Position numbers and translations under genes: made by a program
Shown here: positions 24,280 to 32,729 of the stretch, one piece after another
Layout: each line of letters starts with the position of its first letter
How positions within the stretch are numbered: position 1 is the stretch's first letter
Notes under the pieces: generated by a model
The model's database searches: none
Told to the model about the DNA's origin: nothing
The model's input: only the letters and a program-made list of their open reading frames with translations
Source: JAJFIE01 sp964344255
Lineage (GTDB): Bacteria > Pseudomonadota > Alphaproteobacteria > Rhodospirillales > Casp-alpha2
Reading direction: 5' to 3'
DNA: 64,000 bases
NCBI GenBank assembly: GCA_964344255.1
Contig: CAYFMQ010000001.1
Coordinates: forward strand, 434,001 to 498,000

Positions 24280-26367
24280 ATGGAAAATAAGGGAGACGGG
24301 AAAATTTGGTACTTATCATCCGATGTCGGCGGAACCTTCACCGACCTTGTGCTGATCGACAGCGATAGCAAGCGCACCTTTATCGACAAGGTGCCTTCAT
24401 CCCAACGCGGATCGGCGGCGCATATTGCCGAAGGAATCAAGCGGATCGCCGCCAAGGCCGGCATCGAGCCTGACGGCATCGACTTGTTCGTTCACGGCTT
24501 TACGGTCGCGACCAATGCGTTTCTGATGCGCCGCGGAGCCAAATGCGTTCTCGTGGTCACCGATGGCTTCCGGGACGTACTGGAAATCGGCACCCAGATG
24601 CGCCCCGATCTCTATGCCTTGCGCCAGGATAAACCGATTCCCGTCATACCGCGTTCCCGCAGCATTGAAGTTTCTGAACGCATGGACAGCTTCGGCACTG
24701 TCGTTGAGGAACTGACGGAAGAAGAGACCGCACGGGTCTGTAACGAGGTAAAGGCCCTGGAGCCCGAAGCCGTGGCCGTCAGCTTCAATTTTTCCTTCGT
24801 CAACGAGACCCACGAACGACAGATGATGGAGGCCCTTGATAAGGCGCTCAAGGATGTTCCGGTCTTCGCATCCATTGAGGTGAACCCCCAGGTCGAGGAA
24901 TACCCCCGCGCCAACACGACGGCAATCGCCGCCTATGTGGGGCCGGTTGTGCATCGTTATGTCAGCGAGCTGGAAGAAGGCCTGAAAAAGGACAGCATCA
25001 CCTGTCCCCTGCGCCTGATGAGAAGTGACGGCGGGGTTGCGACGCCGCGTTCGGCCAGGGAAAATCCGGCGCAAACAATGTTGTCGGGCCCAGCGGGCGG
25101 CGTCATTGCGGGCGTCGAACTGGCCGCCGCCGTTGATACGGCCGATGCCATTACCTTCGATATGGGGGGAACGTCGGCAGACTTCTCCGCCATCGTCGGC
25201 GGCGAACCCAGACTGGTTCGCGAACGCGACGTTGACGGCCAGCCCCTCAGGTTGCCGACGCTGGATATCGAAACAATTTCGTCGGGTGGCGGCTCTATCG
25301 CCTGGGTAGACCGTGGCGGTGCCCTGAAAGTCGGACCGGAATCCGCCGGCGCCATCCCCGGCCCGGCCTGTTACGGCAAGGGCGGCGAAGCGCCGACCGT
25401 GACCGATGCCGCCGTTGTCCTGGGCATTCTTGATCCGGAAAACTACCTGGGCGGCGAAATGACGCTGGATACGGCGCTGGCTGAAAAAGCCGTTTCGGAT
25501 ACCATCGCCGGTCCTCTGGGGCTGAGCGTGGAAGAAGCCGCGCTCGGCATTATTTCCGTCGCCAATGCCGCCATGACACAAGCGATCCGCACCCTGTCGG
25601 TCGAACGCGGGTTTGATGTCCGAAACTTCGGATTGATCGCCTTTGGAGGTGCAGGTCCCCTGTATGCACCGTTTCTGATGGAGAACCTCGGCATGTCGCA
25701 GGTCATCGTACCGCGCCATCCGGGCGTTTTCGCCGCTCAAGGCCTGTTGATGAGCGATATCCGCCACACCACGCAACGCGCTTTCTTCCGCGCCGTGGCG
25801 AACACCCCGGAGACGGAAGCCGCCGCCCTGTTCGGCGAACTTAAACAGTACCTGGAAAAACAACTGGACGCTGACGGGATCGATGACAGCCACCGCCGTT
25901 TCCGGTGCTTTGCCGATCTGCGCTACGAAGGGCAGTTCCATGAACTGCTCACCCCCATCGACACCCCGGACCAGGACGGGTGGTGGGACCACGACGCGAT
26001 CTGCGCCCGTTATAACGAGCTGCACCAGAAGACCTACGGGCATTCCGATCCGGATCAGCCCGTCGAAATCGTTAACCTGCGCATGGAAGGATTTGGCGAG
26101 ATCGACAAGGCAAGCCATGATTCAGAACTGGCTGAAGCGGACGCGGAAACGGCATCAACCGGCCAGCGCAAGGTCTTTCTTGATTCCAGTCTGGGTTTTC
26201 AGGACGTTCCCGTCCACGCCAGGCGAAATCTTCGCAAAGGCGAGGAAATCGCTGGCCCCGCCCTTGTCACGCAAACGGATTCGACAGTCCTGCTGTTGAA
26301 CGGGCATACTGGAACCGTCAAAGCAAACGGCGTTATGGTCATCACCCGTGAAAAGGGAGACGGATAA
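24280..26367 (+). CDS. Hydantoinase/oxoprolinase subunit A (HyuA family)
   Basis: 695 residues. The N-terminal Hydant_A_N domain has the actin-like ATP loop SSDVGGTFTDLVLIDSD near residue 15; the middle Hydantoinase_A domain has LSGPAGGVIAGV, the second phosphate loop ITFDMGGTSADFS (about residues 289-301) and ISSGGGSIAWVD; the C-terminal part matches the usual extension. Such proteins hydrolyse ATP while opening cyclic amides (5-oxoproline, N-methylhydantoin) or, in acetone carboxylase relatives, activate ketones. It overlaps the partner gene by one base (TAATG at 26365-26369). Substrate not predictable; N-methylhydantoin, a creatinine product, would fit the methylated-amine theme. Confidence 0.9.
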   Translation: MENKGDGKIWYLSSDVGGTFTDLVLIDSDSKRTFIDKVPSSQRGSAAHIAEGIKRIAAKAGIEPDGIDLFVHGFTVATNAFLMRRGAKCVLVVTDGFRDVLEIGTQMRPDLYALRQDKPIPVIPRSRSIEVSERMDSFGTVVEELTEEETARVCNEVKALEPEAVAVSFNFSFVNETHERQMMEALDKALKDVPVFASIEVNPQVEEYPRANTTAIAAYVGPVVHRYVSELEEGLKKDSITCPLRLMRSDGGVATPRSARENPAQTMLSGPAGGVIAGVELAAAVDTADAITFDMGGTSADFSAIVGGEPRLVRERDVDGQPLRLPTLDIETISSGGGSIAWVDRGGALKVGPESAGAIPGPACYGKGGEAPTVTDAAVVLGILDPENYLGGEMTLDTALAEKAVSDTIAGPLGLSVEEAALGIISVANAAMTQAIRTLSVERGFDVRNFGLIAFGGAGPLYAPFLMENLGMSQVIVPRHPGVFAAQGLLMSDIRHTTQRAFFRAVANTPETEAAALFGELKQYLEKQLDADGIDDSHRRFRCFADLRYEGQFHELLTPIDTPDQDGWWDHDAICARYNELHQKTYGHSDPDQPVEIVNLRMEGFGEIDKASHDSELAEADAETASTGQRKVFLDSSLGFQDVPVHARRNLRKGEEIAGPALVTQTDSTVLLLNGHTGTVKANGVMVITREKGDG

Positions 26368-28025
26368 TGAGCGTTGATCCCGTCAGTCGCGATATCTTTC
26401 AGCACGAACTTATCGGTGTCGCCGAGGAAATGTCGGTCGCCCTCAGACGATCCGCCTATTCCTCGATCATCTGGGACATGTACGATTACGCCTGCGGCCT
26501 GTTGCTGCCCAACGGCGACATGATCGCCCAGGCAGAGACCATTCCGGCCCAACTCGGCATCATGCCCACGGCCGTGCAGCATGTCCTGGAAGAAATTCCC
26601 CTGTCCGAATGGAATGACGGTGACGTCATCATCTGTAACGATCCCTACCGGGGTTGCACGCACACCATGGACATCGTTTTGTTCAGTCCCGTGTTTTTCG
26701 AGGGTGAAATCATCGCCATCGCATCCACCATCGCGCATCACATAGATGTCGGCGGCAAGGTGCCGGGTACGGAGGCTTCCGACAGCGTTGAGTTGTTCGA
26801 GGAAGGACTTGTACTGCCGCCGCTAAAACTGTTGGAAGGCGGCGAAGCCAACAAGGCGATTTTCGCCATCATCAAGACCAACGTGCGCGACCCACGCGCC
26901 TGCCTGGGCGACCTGAGGGCACAGATCGCCGGTTGCCGGACAGGCGAAAACCGCATGCGCGATTTGTGCAGCCGTCACGGCAAGGAGCAGTTCCAGGCCC
27001 TGGCCGAAGCCTGTCTCGACTATACCCAGACATTCATCGAGAATGCGCTGAATGAAATCGGCGAGGCCGGCAATGAAGCCCATGTCCTGGTCGAGGACGA
27101 CGTCGCCACGGAAGAACCGATCAGGATTCAGGTTGCCGTTTCCATCCGCGACGGCCGTTTGAAGATCGATTTTGCCGGAACCAGCGAACAACGCGATAAC
27201 GCCCTCAACTGCCCGGCGTCTTCGACCATTTCCATGGTGCATTATGCGGTAAAAGCCGTTTTCGCACCCGGCCTGCCGCAGAATGAGGGCTGCAACAGGC
27301 CCATCGACATCCACGTGCCCGAAGGAAGTTTGCTGGCGCCAGCCTATCCGGCGGCGGTTTCCGTCCGGCACTTGACCCAACAGGCCGTTGCGGACGCCGT
27401 GATCAAGACCCTGGCGCCGCTGGCTGCCGATACGGCCTCGGCGGGTGCACACGTTTCATTCCCGACTGTCTGCGCCGGCGGTGTCGACGACAGGCATGCT
27501 TCGGACCAACCGCAACCTTACTACGTCATCGCTGATATTATCGGTGGCGGCATGGGCGGCTATCAGGACGGTGACGGCATGAGCGCCATCGACACCCATG
27601 GCGGCAACTGCGCCATCCTGTCCGCCGAAATCATGGAACAGATGAGCCCCTTCCGGGTCCTGCGAAGCGAACTGATCCCGGATTCGGGCGGCAGCGGCGA
27701 ATTCAGGGGCGGGCTCGGCATTCGCCGTGACTATCAGTTATTGGCGTCCAGCTCCATCGTGTCGGGTTACCTGCAGCAGTCTATGCCGGATTGCCTGCCG
27801 TGGGGATTTGAGGGCGGCGGCAAGGGCGGTCCTTCGGGCGCCGTGCTGAACCCCGGAACCAACCATGAAAAACCGCTGACCAGCAAATGGGTGTCGATCC
27901 GCATGCAAAAAGGCGATGTCATCCGGCTGAACGGCGCCGGCGGCGGCGGCTGGGGCGACCCGTCGGAAAGGACCGCCGACAGGGTGGAGCGAGACCTGCG
28001 GGAAGGCTATGTGACGGCGGAATAG
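26367..28025 (+). CDS. Hydantoinase/oxoprolinase subunit B (HyuB family)
   Basis: 552 residues covering the full Hydantoinase_B domain. Typical pieces: FQHELIGVAEEMSVALRRSA, the WDMYDYACGLLLPNGDMIAQ segment (shown in part), VIICNDPYRGCTHTMDI, ADIIGGGMGGYQDGDGMSAI, and the final glycine-rich GAGGGGWGDPSER. It forms a complex with subunit A, and the one-base overlap of stop and start implies equal translation. The gene ends 7 bases from the converging Rieske oxygenase gene. Confidence 0.9.
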   Translation: MSVDPVSRDIFQHELIGVAEEMSVALRRSAYSSIIWDMYDYACGLLLPNGDMIAQAETIPAQLGIMPTAVQHVLEEIPLSEWNDGDVIICNDPYRGCTHTMDIVLFSPVFFEGEIIAIASTIAHHIDVGGKVPGTEASDSVELFEEGLVLPPLKLLEGGEANKAIFAIIKTNVRDPRACLGDLRAQIAGCRTGENRMRDLCSRHGKEQFQALAEACLDYTQTFIENALNEIGEAGNEAHVLVEDDVATEEPIRIQVAVSIRDGRLKIDFAGTSEQRDNALNCPASSTISMVHYAVKAVFAPGLPQNEGCNRPIDIHVPEGSLLAPAYPAAVSVRHLTQQAVADAVIKTLAPLAADTASAGAHVSFPTVCAGGVDDRHASDQPQPYYVIADIIGGGMGGYQDGDGMSAIDTHGGNCAILSAEIMEQMSPFRVLRSELIPDSGGSGEFRGGLGIRRDYQLLASSSIVSGYLQQSMPDCLPWGFEGGGKGGPSGAVLNPGTNHEKPLTSKWVSIRMQKGDVIRLNGAGGGGWGDPSERTADRVERDLREGYVTAE

Positions 28026-28032
28026 CTGCCTA

Positions 28033-29211
28033 TCAGGTTTCGCCGTTCCCCATTCTTTCCCTGTACCATTCGGCAAATCCGTGCAACCAGACTTCTTCCG
28101 GCATGAAAACGCCGGTGTCATGACGGATGGAGTGCATGCCGCGCTGGTTCATCTCGGAAGCGACGACATCCTGTTCCATCACCAGTCTGGCGAATCCGAA
28201 TGTGTTTTGCCTGTCAAAATTGGAATCATCCACCGTTTGTTGCGGGATCAGCCATTCCGCCTGAATCTCCGTTTTTTCCGGTCCCAGGGGCGTCAGGCGC
28301 ACGATACGCATGTAATCGACATGGCCTGCCATATAAATGGTCGGCAGCAGGGTCATGAAATGAACGCCTTCAAACCGTTCTTCCTCCGTCAGGTTCTCAA
28401 ACTGGTACGTTGCCGCTTTGCCGTTGTAGGACCAGGTTTCGGCGCCAGGCTTCAGCCCCCTTGAATAGTAGGGATCGGTCGAGTTCTCATGCTCTTTCCA
28501 ATTGGGGTCGTCCTTCATGGACGTCATGCGCCGCTTCGTTCTTGGCATTATGTCGCAAAGCTCAGGATGGATATCCGGGCAGTGCAGGCATTCCATGTAA
28601 TTGTCCCAGAAGGTTTTCCAGTTGCAATCCATGACATGCGTCCAGGTTTCGGCGACGAGCAGGTCCTCGACCGGCCAGTTATTGAACGTATCCAGACTGT
28701 TCCCTTGCGCTTCTTCGAACGGTACGGGACTTTCAGCCAGTGAAATGAACACGCACCCACGCCATTCGTGCAGGGCAATGCGGTACAAGGGGTGATCTTC
28801 CTTGCAGAAATCCACCGCCTCCGAAAGCGAGGTCGTCCTGACGAGATCGCCCTGCATGCTGAAGCTCCATTGATGATAGGGGCAGACGATCAGGTTTGAA
28901 TTGAATTTGCCGCCCTTGTCCGTTTTGAGCTGTGAGCCGCGATGGGGACAGGTGTTGTGAAATGCCTGCAAGGCGCCGTCACCGTCTCGCAATAGCAGTA
29001 TGCCCTGGTCCGCAATCTCAAACGTTCGATAGGTTCTGGGGCCGTCCAGGGCATCGCTGCGGCACAGATAGACCCATTCCTTGAACCAGATTTCCTGCAT
29101 TTCGCGGCGGAAAACGTCTGGATCGTAGTAAGCGTGGCTCGGAAGTGTGCGCTTTGTCCACTTCAGGCCGGAAATGTCCTCGTTTCCGGTGAGTTTCACT
29201 TGTTCCGCCAT
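28033..29211 (-). CDS. Rieske-type ring-hydroxylating/demethylating oxygenase, alpha subunit
   Basis: 392 residues. The N-terminal Rieske [2Fe-2S] site is NTCPHRGSQLKT, then after 15 or so residues VCPYHQWSF (Cys-Pro-His and Cys-x2-His ligands, about 87-110). The mononuclear iron site is DNYMECLHCPDIHPEL, with two His separated by four residues. Family members act on aromatics or N-demethylate betaines (stachydrine, glycine betaine, carnitine). The absence of an aromatic-type beta subunit and the amine-related neighbours favour the quaternary-amine group. No reductase gene is adjacent. It is divergent from a class III aminotransferase gene, with a palindrome between them. Confidence 0.9.
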   Translation of the reverse strand: MAEQVKLTGNEDISGLKWTKRTLPSHAYYDPDVFRREMQEIWFKEWVYLCRSDALDGPRTYRTFEIADQGILLLRDGDGALQAFHNTCPHRGSQLKTDKGGKFNSNLIVCPYHQWSFSMQGDLVRTTSLSEAVDFCKEDHPLYRIALHEWRGCVFISLAESPVPFEEAQGNSLDTFNNWPVEDLLVAETWTHVMDCNWKTFWDNYMECLHCPDIHPELCDIMPRTKRRMTSMKDDPNWKEHENSTDPYYSRGLKPGAETWSYNGKAATYQFENLTEEERFEGVHFMTLLPTIYMAGHVDYMRIVRLTPLGPEKTEIQAEWLIPQQTVDDSNFDRQNTFGFARLVMEQDVVASEMNQRGMHSIRHDTGVFMPEEVWLHGFAEWYRERMGNGET

Positions 29212-29250
29212 GTCAATCTCTCCCCATCAAAAGACAGTGACGAATGCTGT

Positions 29251-29270
29251 CATGTTTTCCCTGAAACATG
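29251..29270. promoter_or_regulatory. Operator-like palindrome between Rieske and aminotransferase genes
   Basis: CATGTTT (29251-29257) and AAACATG (29264-29270) are perfect 7-base arms around TCCCTG. The site is 40 bases before the Rieske start in a 248-base divergent region, where one regulator could control both genes. No regulator gene is adjacent. Confidence 0.55.
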
Positions 29271-29459
29271 CAAGAATGCTGTTTGGGCTATCTAAAATGC
29301 GCTATTACATTCCGGATATTACAAACCAGATATTCATACTGGGACAAATGCTCCCTACATTGAACACTGGGGAATGCAGAAATTTCGACATCACTCGCCA
29401 GCGCCGTGCAGGGCGGTGTGATTCTTTTGGGGCACGGAAAAACTTATCAGAGGTACATC

Positions 29460-30860
29460 ATGAACGTCCTATCCAATCTCGGCACGGAACAGCTGCAGGA
29501 AAAAGACAATCATTTCATCCATCCTTGGGAGGGCGTAAAGAATCTCGGTAAAAACAAACGCACCATCGTGCGGCGCGCCGAAGGAATCTATTATTACGAC
29601 ACCGACGGCAGACGCTATATCGACGGCCCTGGCGGCATGTGGTGCGTTAATATCGGTTATGGTCGCGAGGAAATGGCCGATGTCATTCGCGACCAGGCCC
29701 TGGGCATGCCTTATTGTTCACCGTGGACGGAAGCGAACGAGCCGGCAGCATTGCTGGCCGCCAAGCTGGCTGAAATTTCACCCGGCAACCTGAACAACGT
29801 TTTCATGACTAATTCCGGATCAACGGCTGTGGATTCGGCACTGCGTTTTGTCATGTACCGTAACAACGTACTGGGGCGGCCCGAGAAGAAACACATCATT
29901 TCACGCCACAGCGCCTACCATGGCTCCACGTATCTCAGTTCTTCCGCCGCCGGCAAGGAGCGGGACAAGAGCTTCATGGATACCAACACGGAAATCTTCC
30001 ACCATATTTCCGATCCGAAGCCCTACAAACGCCCGGAAGGCATGAGTGTCGAGGACTGGCTTGAGTTCCTGTGCAAGGAATTCGAAGACAAGATCCTTGA
30101 ACTCGGCGCCGACAAGGTCGCCGCTTTTATCGGCGAGCCCCTGCTGGCGTCTGGCGGCGTCTCCATCCCGCCCAAGGGCTATCACAAACGTTTCCTGGAA
30201 ATCTGCCGCAAGCACGATATCCTTTACATTTCCGATGAGGTTGTTACCGCCTGGGGCCGGTTGGGTCACTGGTTCGCCTCGGAAGACGTTTACGGCATCG
30301 TTCCCGATATCATCACCACGGCCAAGGGTATTACCTCAGGCTACCAGCCTCTTGGCGCCGTGCTGATTTCCGATGAGGTGATCCAGAGCATTTCCGGTGA
30401 CGATGTGCCGGATTCCTATTTCTCAAACGGCTTCACCTATTCCGGTCATCCCGTGGCCTGCGCCGCTGCGCTCAAGAACATCGAGATCATCGAGCGTGAG
30501 GGCATCCTGGAGCATGTCCGAGAAATTGGTCCCCATATGCAGGCCCGCTTGCAGGAAATGCGGGAAATCCCCATTATCGGCGATGTCCGCGGCGAAGGCC
30601 TGCTGGGCGCCCTGGAATGCGATATCACCAGCGGCCAGGACGAAGAAACGGTGCTGGCGCTGGATCATGAAATCGGTAAGCGGATCGACGCCCACTGTCA
30701 TGAAATGGGTCTGTTTGTACGGCCCATGATCAACATGTGCGTGTTCTCGCCGCCCTGCATCATCACCAAGGAACAGACCGATAAGATGATGGATATCATG
30801 TACAAGGCCGTCGAAATGACCATGGACGATGTCCGCAAGGAAGGCGTCTGGAAGGGCTGA
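29460..30860 (+). CDS. Class III pyridoxal-phosphate aminotransferase (omega-aminotransferase type)
   Basis: 466 residues. The N-terminal FIHPWEGVKNLG and DGRRYIDGPGGMWCVNIGYG (read in two parts) are typical of omega-amino-acid:pyruvate or taurine/GABA-type enzymes. Further motifs are the PLP-phosphate site NSGSTAVDSALR, the DEVVTAWGRLGHWF block with the PLP Asp, and the PLP lysine in TTAKGITSGYQPLG. I start at ATG 29460 because AGAGG lies 5 bases upstream. It transfers an amino group from a primary amine to pyruvate or 2-oxoglutarate; the donor is unknown. A strong terminator follows. A second enzyme of this type is encoded at 51625-53031. Confidence 0.92.
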   Translation: MNVLSNLGTEQLQEKDNHFIHPWEGVKNLGKNKRTIVRRAEGIYYYDTDGRRYIDGPGGMWCVNIGYGREEMADVIRDQALGMPYCSPWTEANEPAALLAAKLAEISPGNLNNVFMTNSGSTAVDSALRFVMYRNNVLGRPEKKHIISRHSAYHGSTYLSSSAAGKERDKSFMDTNTEIFHHISDPKPYKRPEGMSVEDWLEFLCKEFEDKILELGADKVAAFIGEPLLASGGVSIPPKGYHKRFLEICRKHDILYISDEVVTAWGRLGHWFASEDVYGIVPDIITTAKGITSGYQPLGAVLISDEVIQSISGDDVPDSYFSNGFTYSGHPVACAAALKNIEIIEREGILEHVREIGPHMQARLQEMREIPIIGDVRGEGLLGALECDITSGQDEETVLALDHEIGKRIDAHCHEMGLFVRPMINMCVFSPPCIITKEQTDKMMDIMYKAVEMTMDDVRKEGVWKG

Positions 30861-30892
30861 GCATTTATAAATACCTCCCTGTTACAATCTAT

Positions 30893-30928
30893 GGCCGCCG
30901 GGCGTAAACCCGGCGGCCTTATTTTTTG
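30893..30928 (+). terminator. Rho-independent terminator after the aminotransferase gene
   Basis: GGCCGCCGGG (30893-30902) pairs perfectly with CCCGGCGGCC (30909-30918) around CGTAAA, followed by TTATTTTTT. Confidence 0.93.
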
Positions 30929-31007
30929 GCTGAAGCCCAAAAAAATTCGGCCCTGAAAAGGACCGATGAGGAAAAATAGAGAGGGAGATAACTAAACAAA
31001 AAAACTT

Positions 31008-31038
31008 AAAAAAACCGGGAGCGACATGTTGTTCGCTC
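31008..31038 (-). terminator. Probable leftward terminator of the FAD oxidoreductase gene
   Basis: Read leftward, GAGCGA (complement of 31033-31038) pairs with TCGCTC (complement of 31019-31024), then CCGG and seven T residues. It lies about 100 bases past the stop at 31142, giving that gene a long 3' untranslated region that contains the CRP-like palindrome. Confidence 0.65.
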
Positions 31039-31078
31039 TATTCATTCTCCAATCATGCCCCATATCGGTCCATAAGGC

Positions 31079-31094
31079 TGTGATCTGGATCACA
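31079..31094. promoter_or_regulatory. Perfect CRP-type palindrome TGTGA-N6-TCACA
   Basis: TGTGA (31079-31083), six bases TCTGGA, and TCACA (31090-31094) form the consensus CRP site with both half-sites intact. The window also encodes a CRP-like regulator whose recognition helix keeps the contact residues. The site lies between two convergent genes and downstream of both, so it is not an ordinary promoter element for either. AT-rich sequence with TAAAAT (31121-31126) follows on the right. Confidence 0.55.
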
Positions 31095-31141
31095 TCCATC
31101 GAATTTTATGCAAATTTTTTTAAAATTTTTTTGATCCCGGC

Positions 31142-32539
31142 TCATTCTTTCCTGGGCGGCAAAGCGCCGGGCGGCGCAAGACCGGCAAGGGCGCGGGTTA
31201 CCAGATCCGGCTCCCGCGCCTGATCCTGCAGGGCGTCCATGCGATGGAGAACCCTCTTGACGATGTTGCCGCCCACATACCGGAACGGCTCCGGTGGGAA
31301 TGGCTCCGCCTGGTCCCGCACCAGTCCGCTCCGTGACCATTCGTTATCATCGCCCCTGACCAGTGCGCTGACGATATAACTTCCGACGACGGTCTGCACT
31401 ACCCCTTCACCGGAAAACCCGATACCGAAAAAGATGCTCGGATGCCCGCCCAGGCGGCCGAACACCGGCAAGGCCTTTAACGAGCGATCGATGGGACCGG
31501 TCCAGGTCTTTGCAACCCGAACGGATCTGAAGGCCGGATAATAGCGCCTGAACTGGTTTTCAACTTCTTCTGCCCTCGGCGATGGTCCGTCATAATGATC
31601 GGACAATGAGCCGCCGAACGCCAACTTGCCGACCGCCTTGCCGAAAACCACACGCCCGCCTACCGTATTGCGCCAGAACGAGATGGCCAGATGAGAATCG
31701 CAGAGGCCGGTTCCAAGCCTCCATCCTGAAGCCTCAAGGACATCAGCAGCCGGATCCGTGGCGATCATGTCGGCGGCCAGGGGGAAGCTGAACTTCCTGA
31801 GCTCGGGGAATATCGTGCCCCAGGCATTCATGGCGATCACGACCTTGCCGGCCTCGATCACCCCACCAGGGGTCTCAACAATGGGGCGCCTGGAGCGCAA
31901 CAGGTTGATCAGGGGTGAATGTTCATAAATACGAACACCCAGGTTAAGGGCATGCTGCCGGAGGCCGAGACCCAGCTTCGCCGGTTGCACCGTGGCCGCA
32001 TTGGCTTCAAAACAGCCACCAATGACCTGATCCGTCGCCCCCATTCGCCGGGCATCGTCATCGCTTAAGGTTTCGATCGGGTGCTCACCATATCCATCCA
32101 GCATATCGATGACAGAATTCCACACCCCCATCTGCAATGGACCGGTCGCCGACCACAGACGTCCGTCACGGCGATATTCGATATCGATGCCATTGGCTTT
32201 CGTAAACGCATCAAGGTACTGAACGATGTCATTCGTGGCATGGGCGAGCCGGCGGGCTTCCTCCACGCCACAGACGTCAACAAGGGACTGAAACTTGACC
32301 CACCAGGTATCCGCCAGGCCGCCATTGCGCCCACTGGCGCCGCTGCCGCATATAGCGCGATCAACAATGACCACATCCGTCGACGGGTCGGCTTCCTTCA
32401 GCCGGATCGCCGTCCATAATCCCAAGAATCCACCACCGACGATGCAGACGTCGGCGGTCGTTCTTTCACGCAGGGCGCGTTGCGGCACGCCGTTTATGGT
32501 GTCCCATGCTTCATCGAACCAGAATCCGGCGAATATCAT
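31142..32539 (-). CDS. FAD-dependent oxidoreductase, DadA/DAO family
   Basis: 465 residues with start at ATG 32539 (GGGAAAGGGA directly upstream); the upstream open frame enters the heat-shock promoter region. The FAD-binding loop VCIVGGGFLGLWTAIRL is followed by the acidic strand end and CGSGASGRNGGLADTWW, typical of amine-oxidising D-amino-acid-oxidase-fold enzymes. The C-terminal IFFGIGFSGEGVVQTVVG is the usual FAD-closing strand. Likely oxidises a secondary or primary amine such as a D-amino acid, sarcosine-like compound or gamma-glutamylputrescine; which one is not visible. A single gene, divergent from hsp20. Confidence 0.85.
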   Translation of the reverse strand: MIFAGFWFDEAWDTINGVPQRALRERTTADVCIVGGGFLGLWTAIRLKEADPSTDVVIVDRAICGSGASGRNGGLADTWWVKFQSLVDVCGVEEARRLAHATNDIVQYLDAFTKANGIDIEYRRDGRLWSATGPLQMGVWNSVIDMLDGYGEHPIETLSDDDARRMGATDQVIGGCFEANAATVQPAKLGLGLRQHALNLGVRIYEHSPLINLLRSRRPIVETPGGVIEAGKVVIAMNAWGTIFPELRKFSFPLAADMIATDPAADVLEASGWRLGTGLCDSHLAISFWRNTVGGRVVFGKAVGKLAFGGSLSDHYDGPSPRAEEVENQFRRYYPAFRSVRVAKTWTGPIDRSLKALPVFGRLGGHPSIFFGIGFSGEGVVQTVVGSYIVSALVRGDDNEWSRSGLVRDQAEPFPPEPFRYVGGNIVKRVLHRMDALQDQAREPDLVTRALAGLAPPGALPPRKE

Positions 32540-32586
32540 TCCCTTTCCCCCAATCTCTACCTCTACCCTAACAGGGTTTGAAGATA

Positions 32587-32617
32587 TTGACAGAGGCCGC
32601 GCACGGACCCATCTTAT
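32587..32617 (+). promoter_or_regulatory. Possible heat-shock (sigma-32-type) promoter of hsp20
   Basis: TTGACA (32587-32592) and CCCATCT (32608-32614) are separated by 15 bases, similar to the sigma-32 pattern of a TTGAA-like -35 and a CCCAT-type -10 box. It lies about 115 bases before the hsp20 start, leaving a leader long enough for an RNA thermometer. Assigned by eye. Confidence 0.4.
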
Positions 32618-32696
32618 TGGTACCGGTGGCGCCTTTGGGACCATCGGGGGTTTTGGCGCTTCTGTCAGGAAGGCCATATTTCGGGAGCCGTAATGG

Positions 32697-32720
32697 CTTG
32701 CTCGCTCGTATTCAAGGAGG
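32697..32720 (+). promoter_or_regulatory. ROSE-like RNA thermometer core over the hsp20 ribosome site
   Basis: CTTGCT (32697-32702) can pair with AGGAGG (32715-32720), the hsp20 ribosome-binding site. Pairs are U-A, C-G, an internal G-G opposition, U-A, U-G and C-G, the arrangement of the UUGCU motif in ROSE elements of alphaproteobacterial small heat-shock genes. The loop is 12 bases, longer than in typical examples. Melting on heating would expose the site. Confidence 0.5.
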
Positions 32721-32729
32721 AGACCCGTA

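Noticed and set aside
24397..26118. 573-codon open frame on the - strand opposite the HyuA-family gene
   Set aside because: Shadow of a well-supported coding gene; no recognisable motifs.
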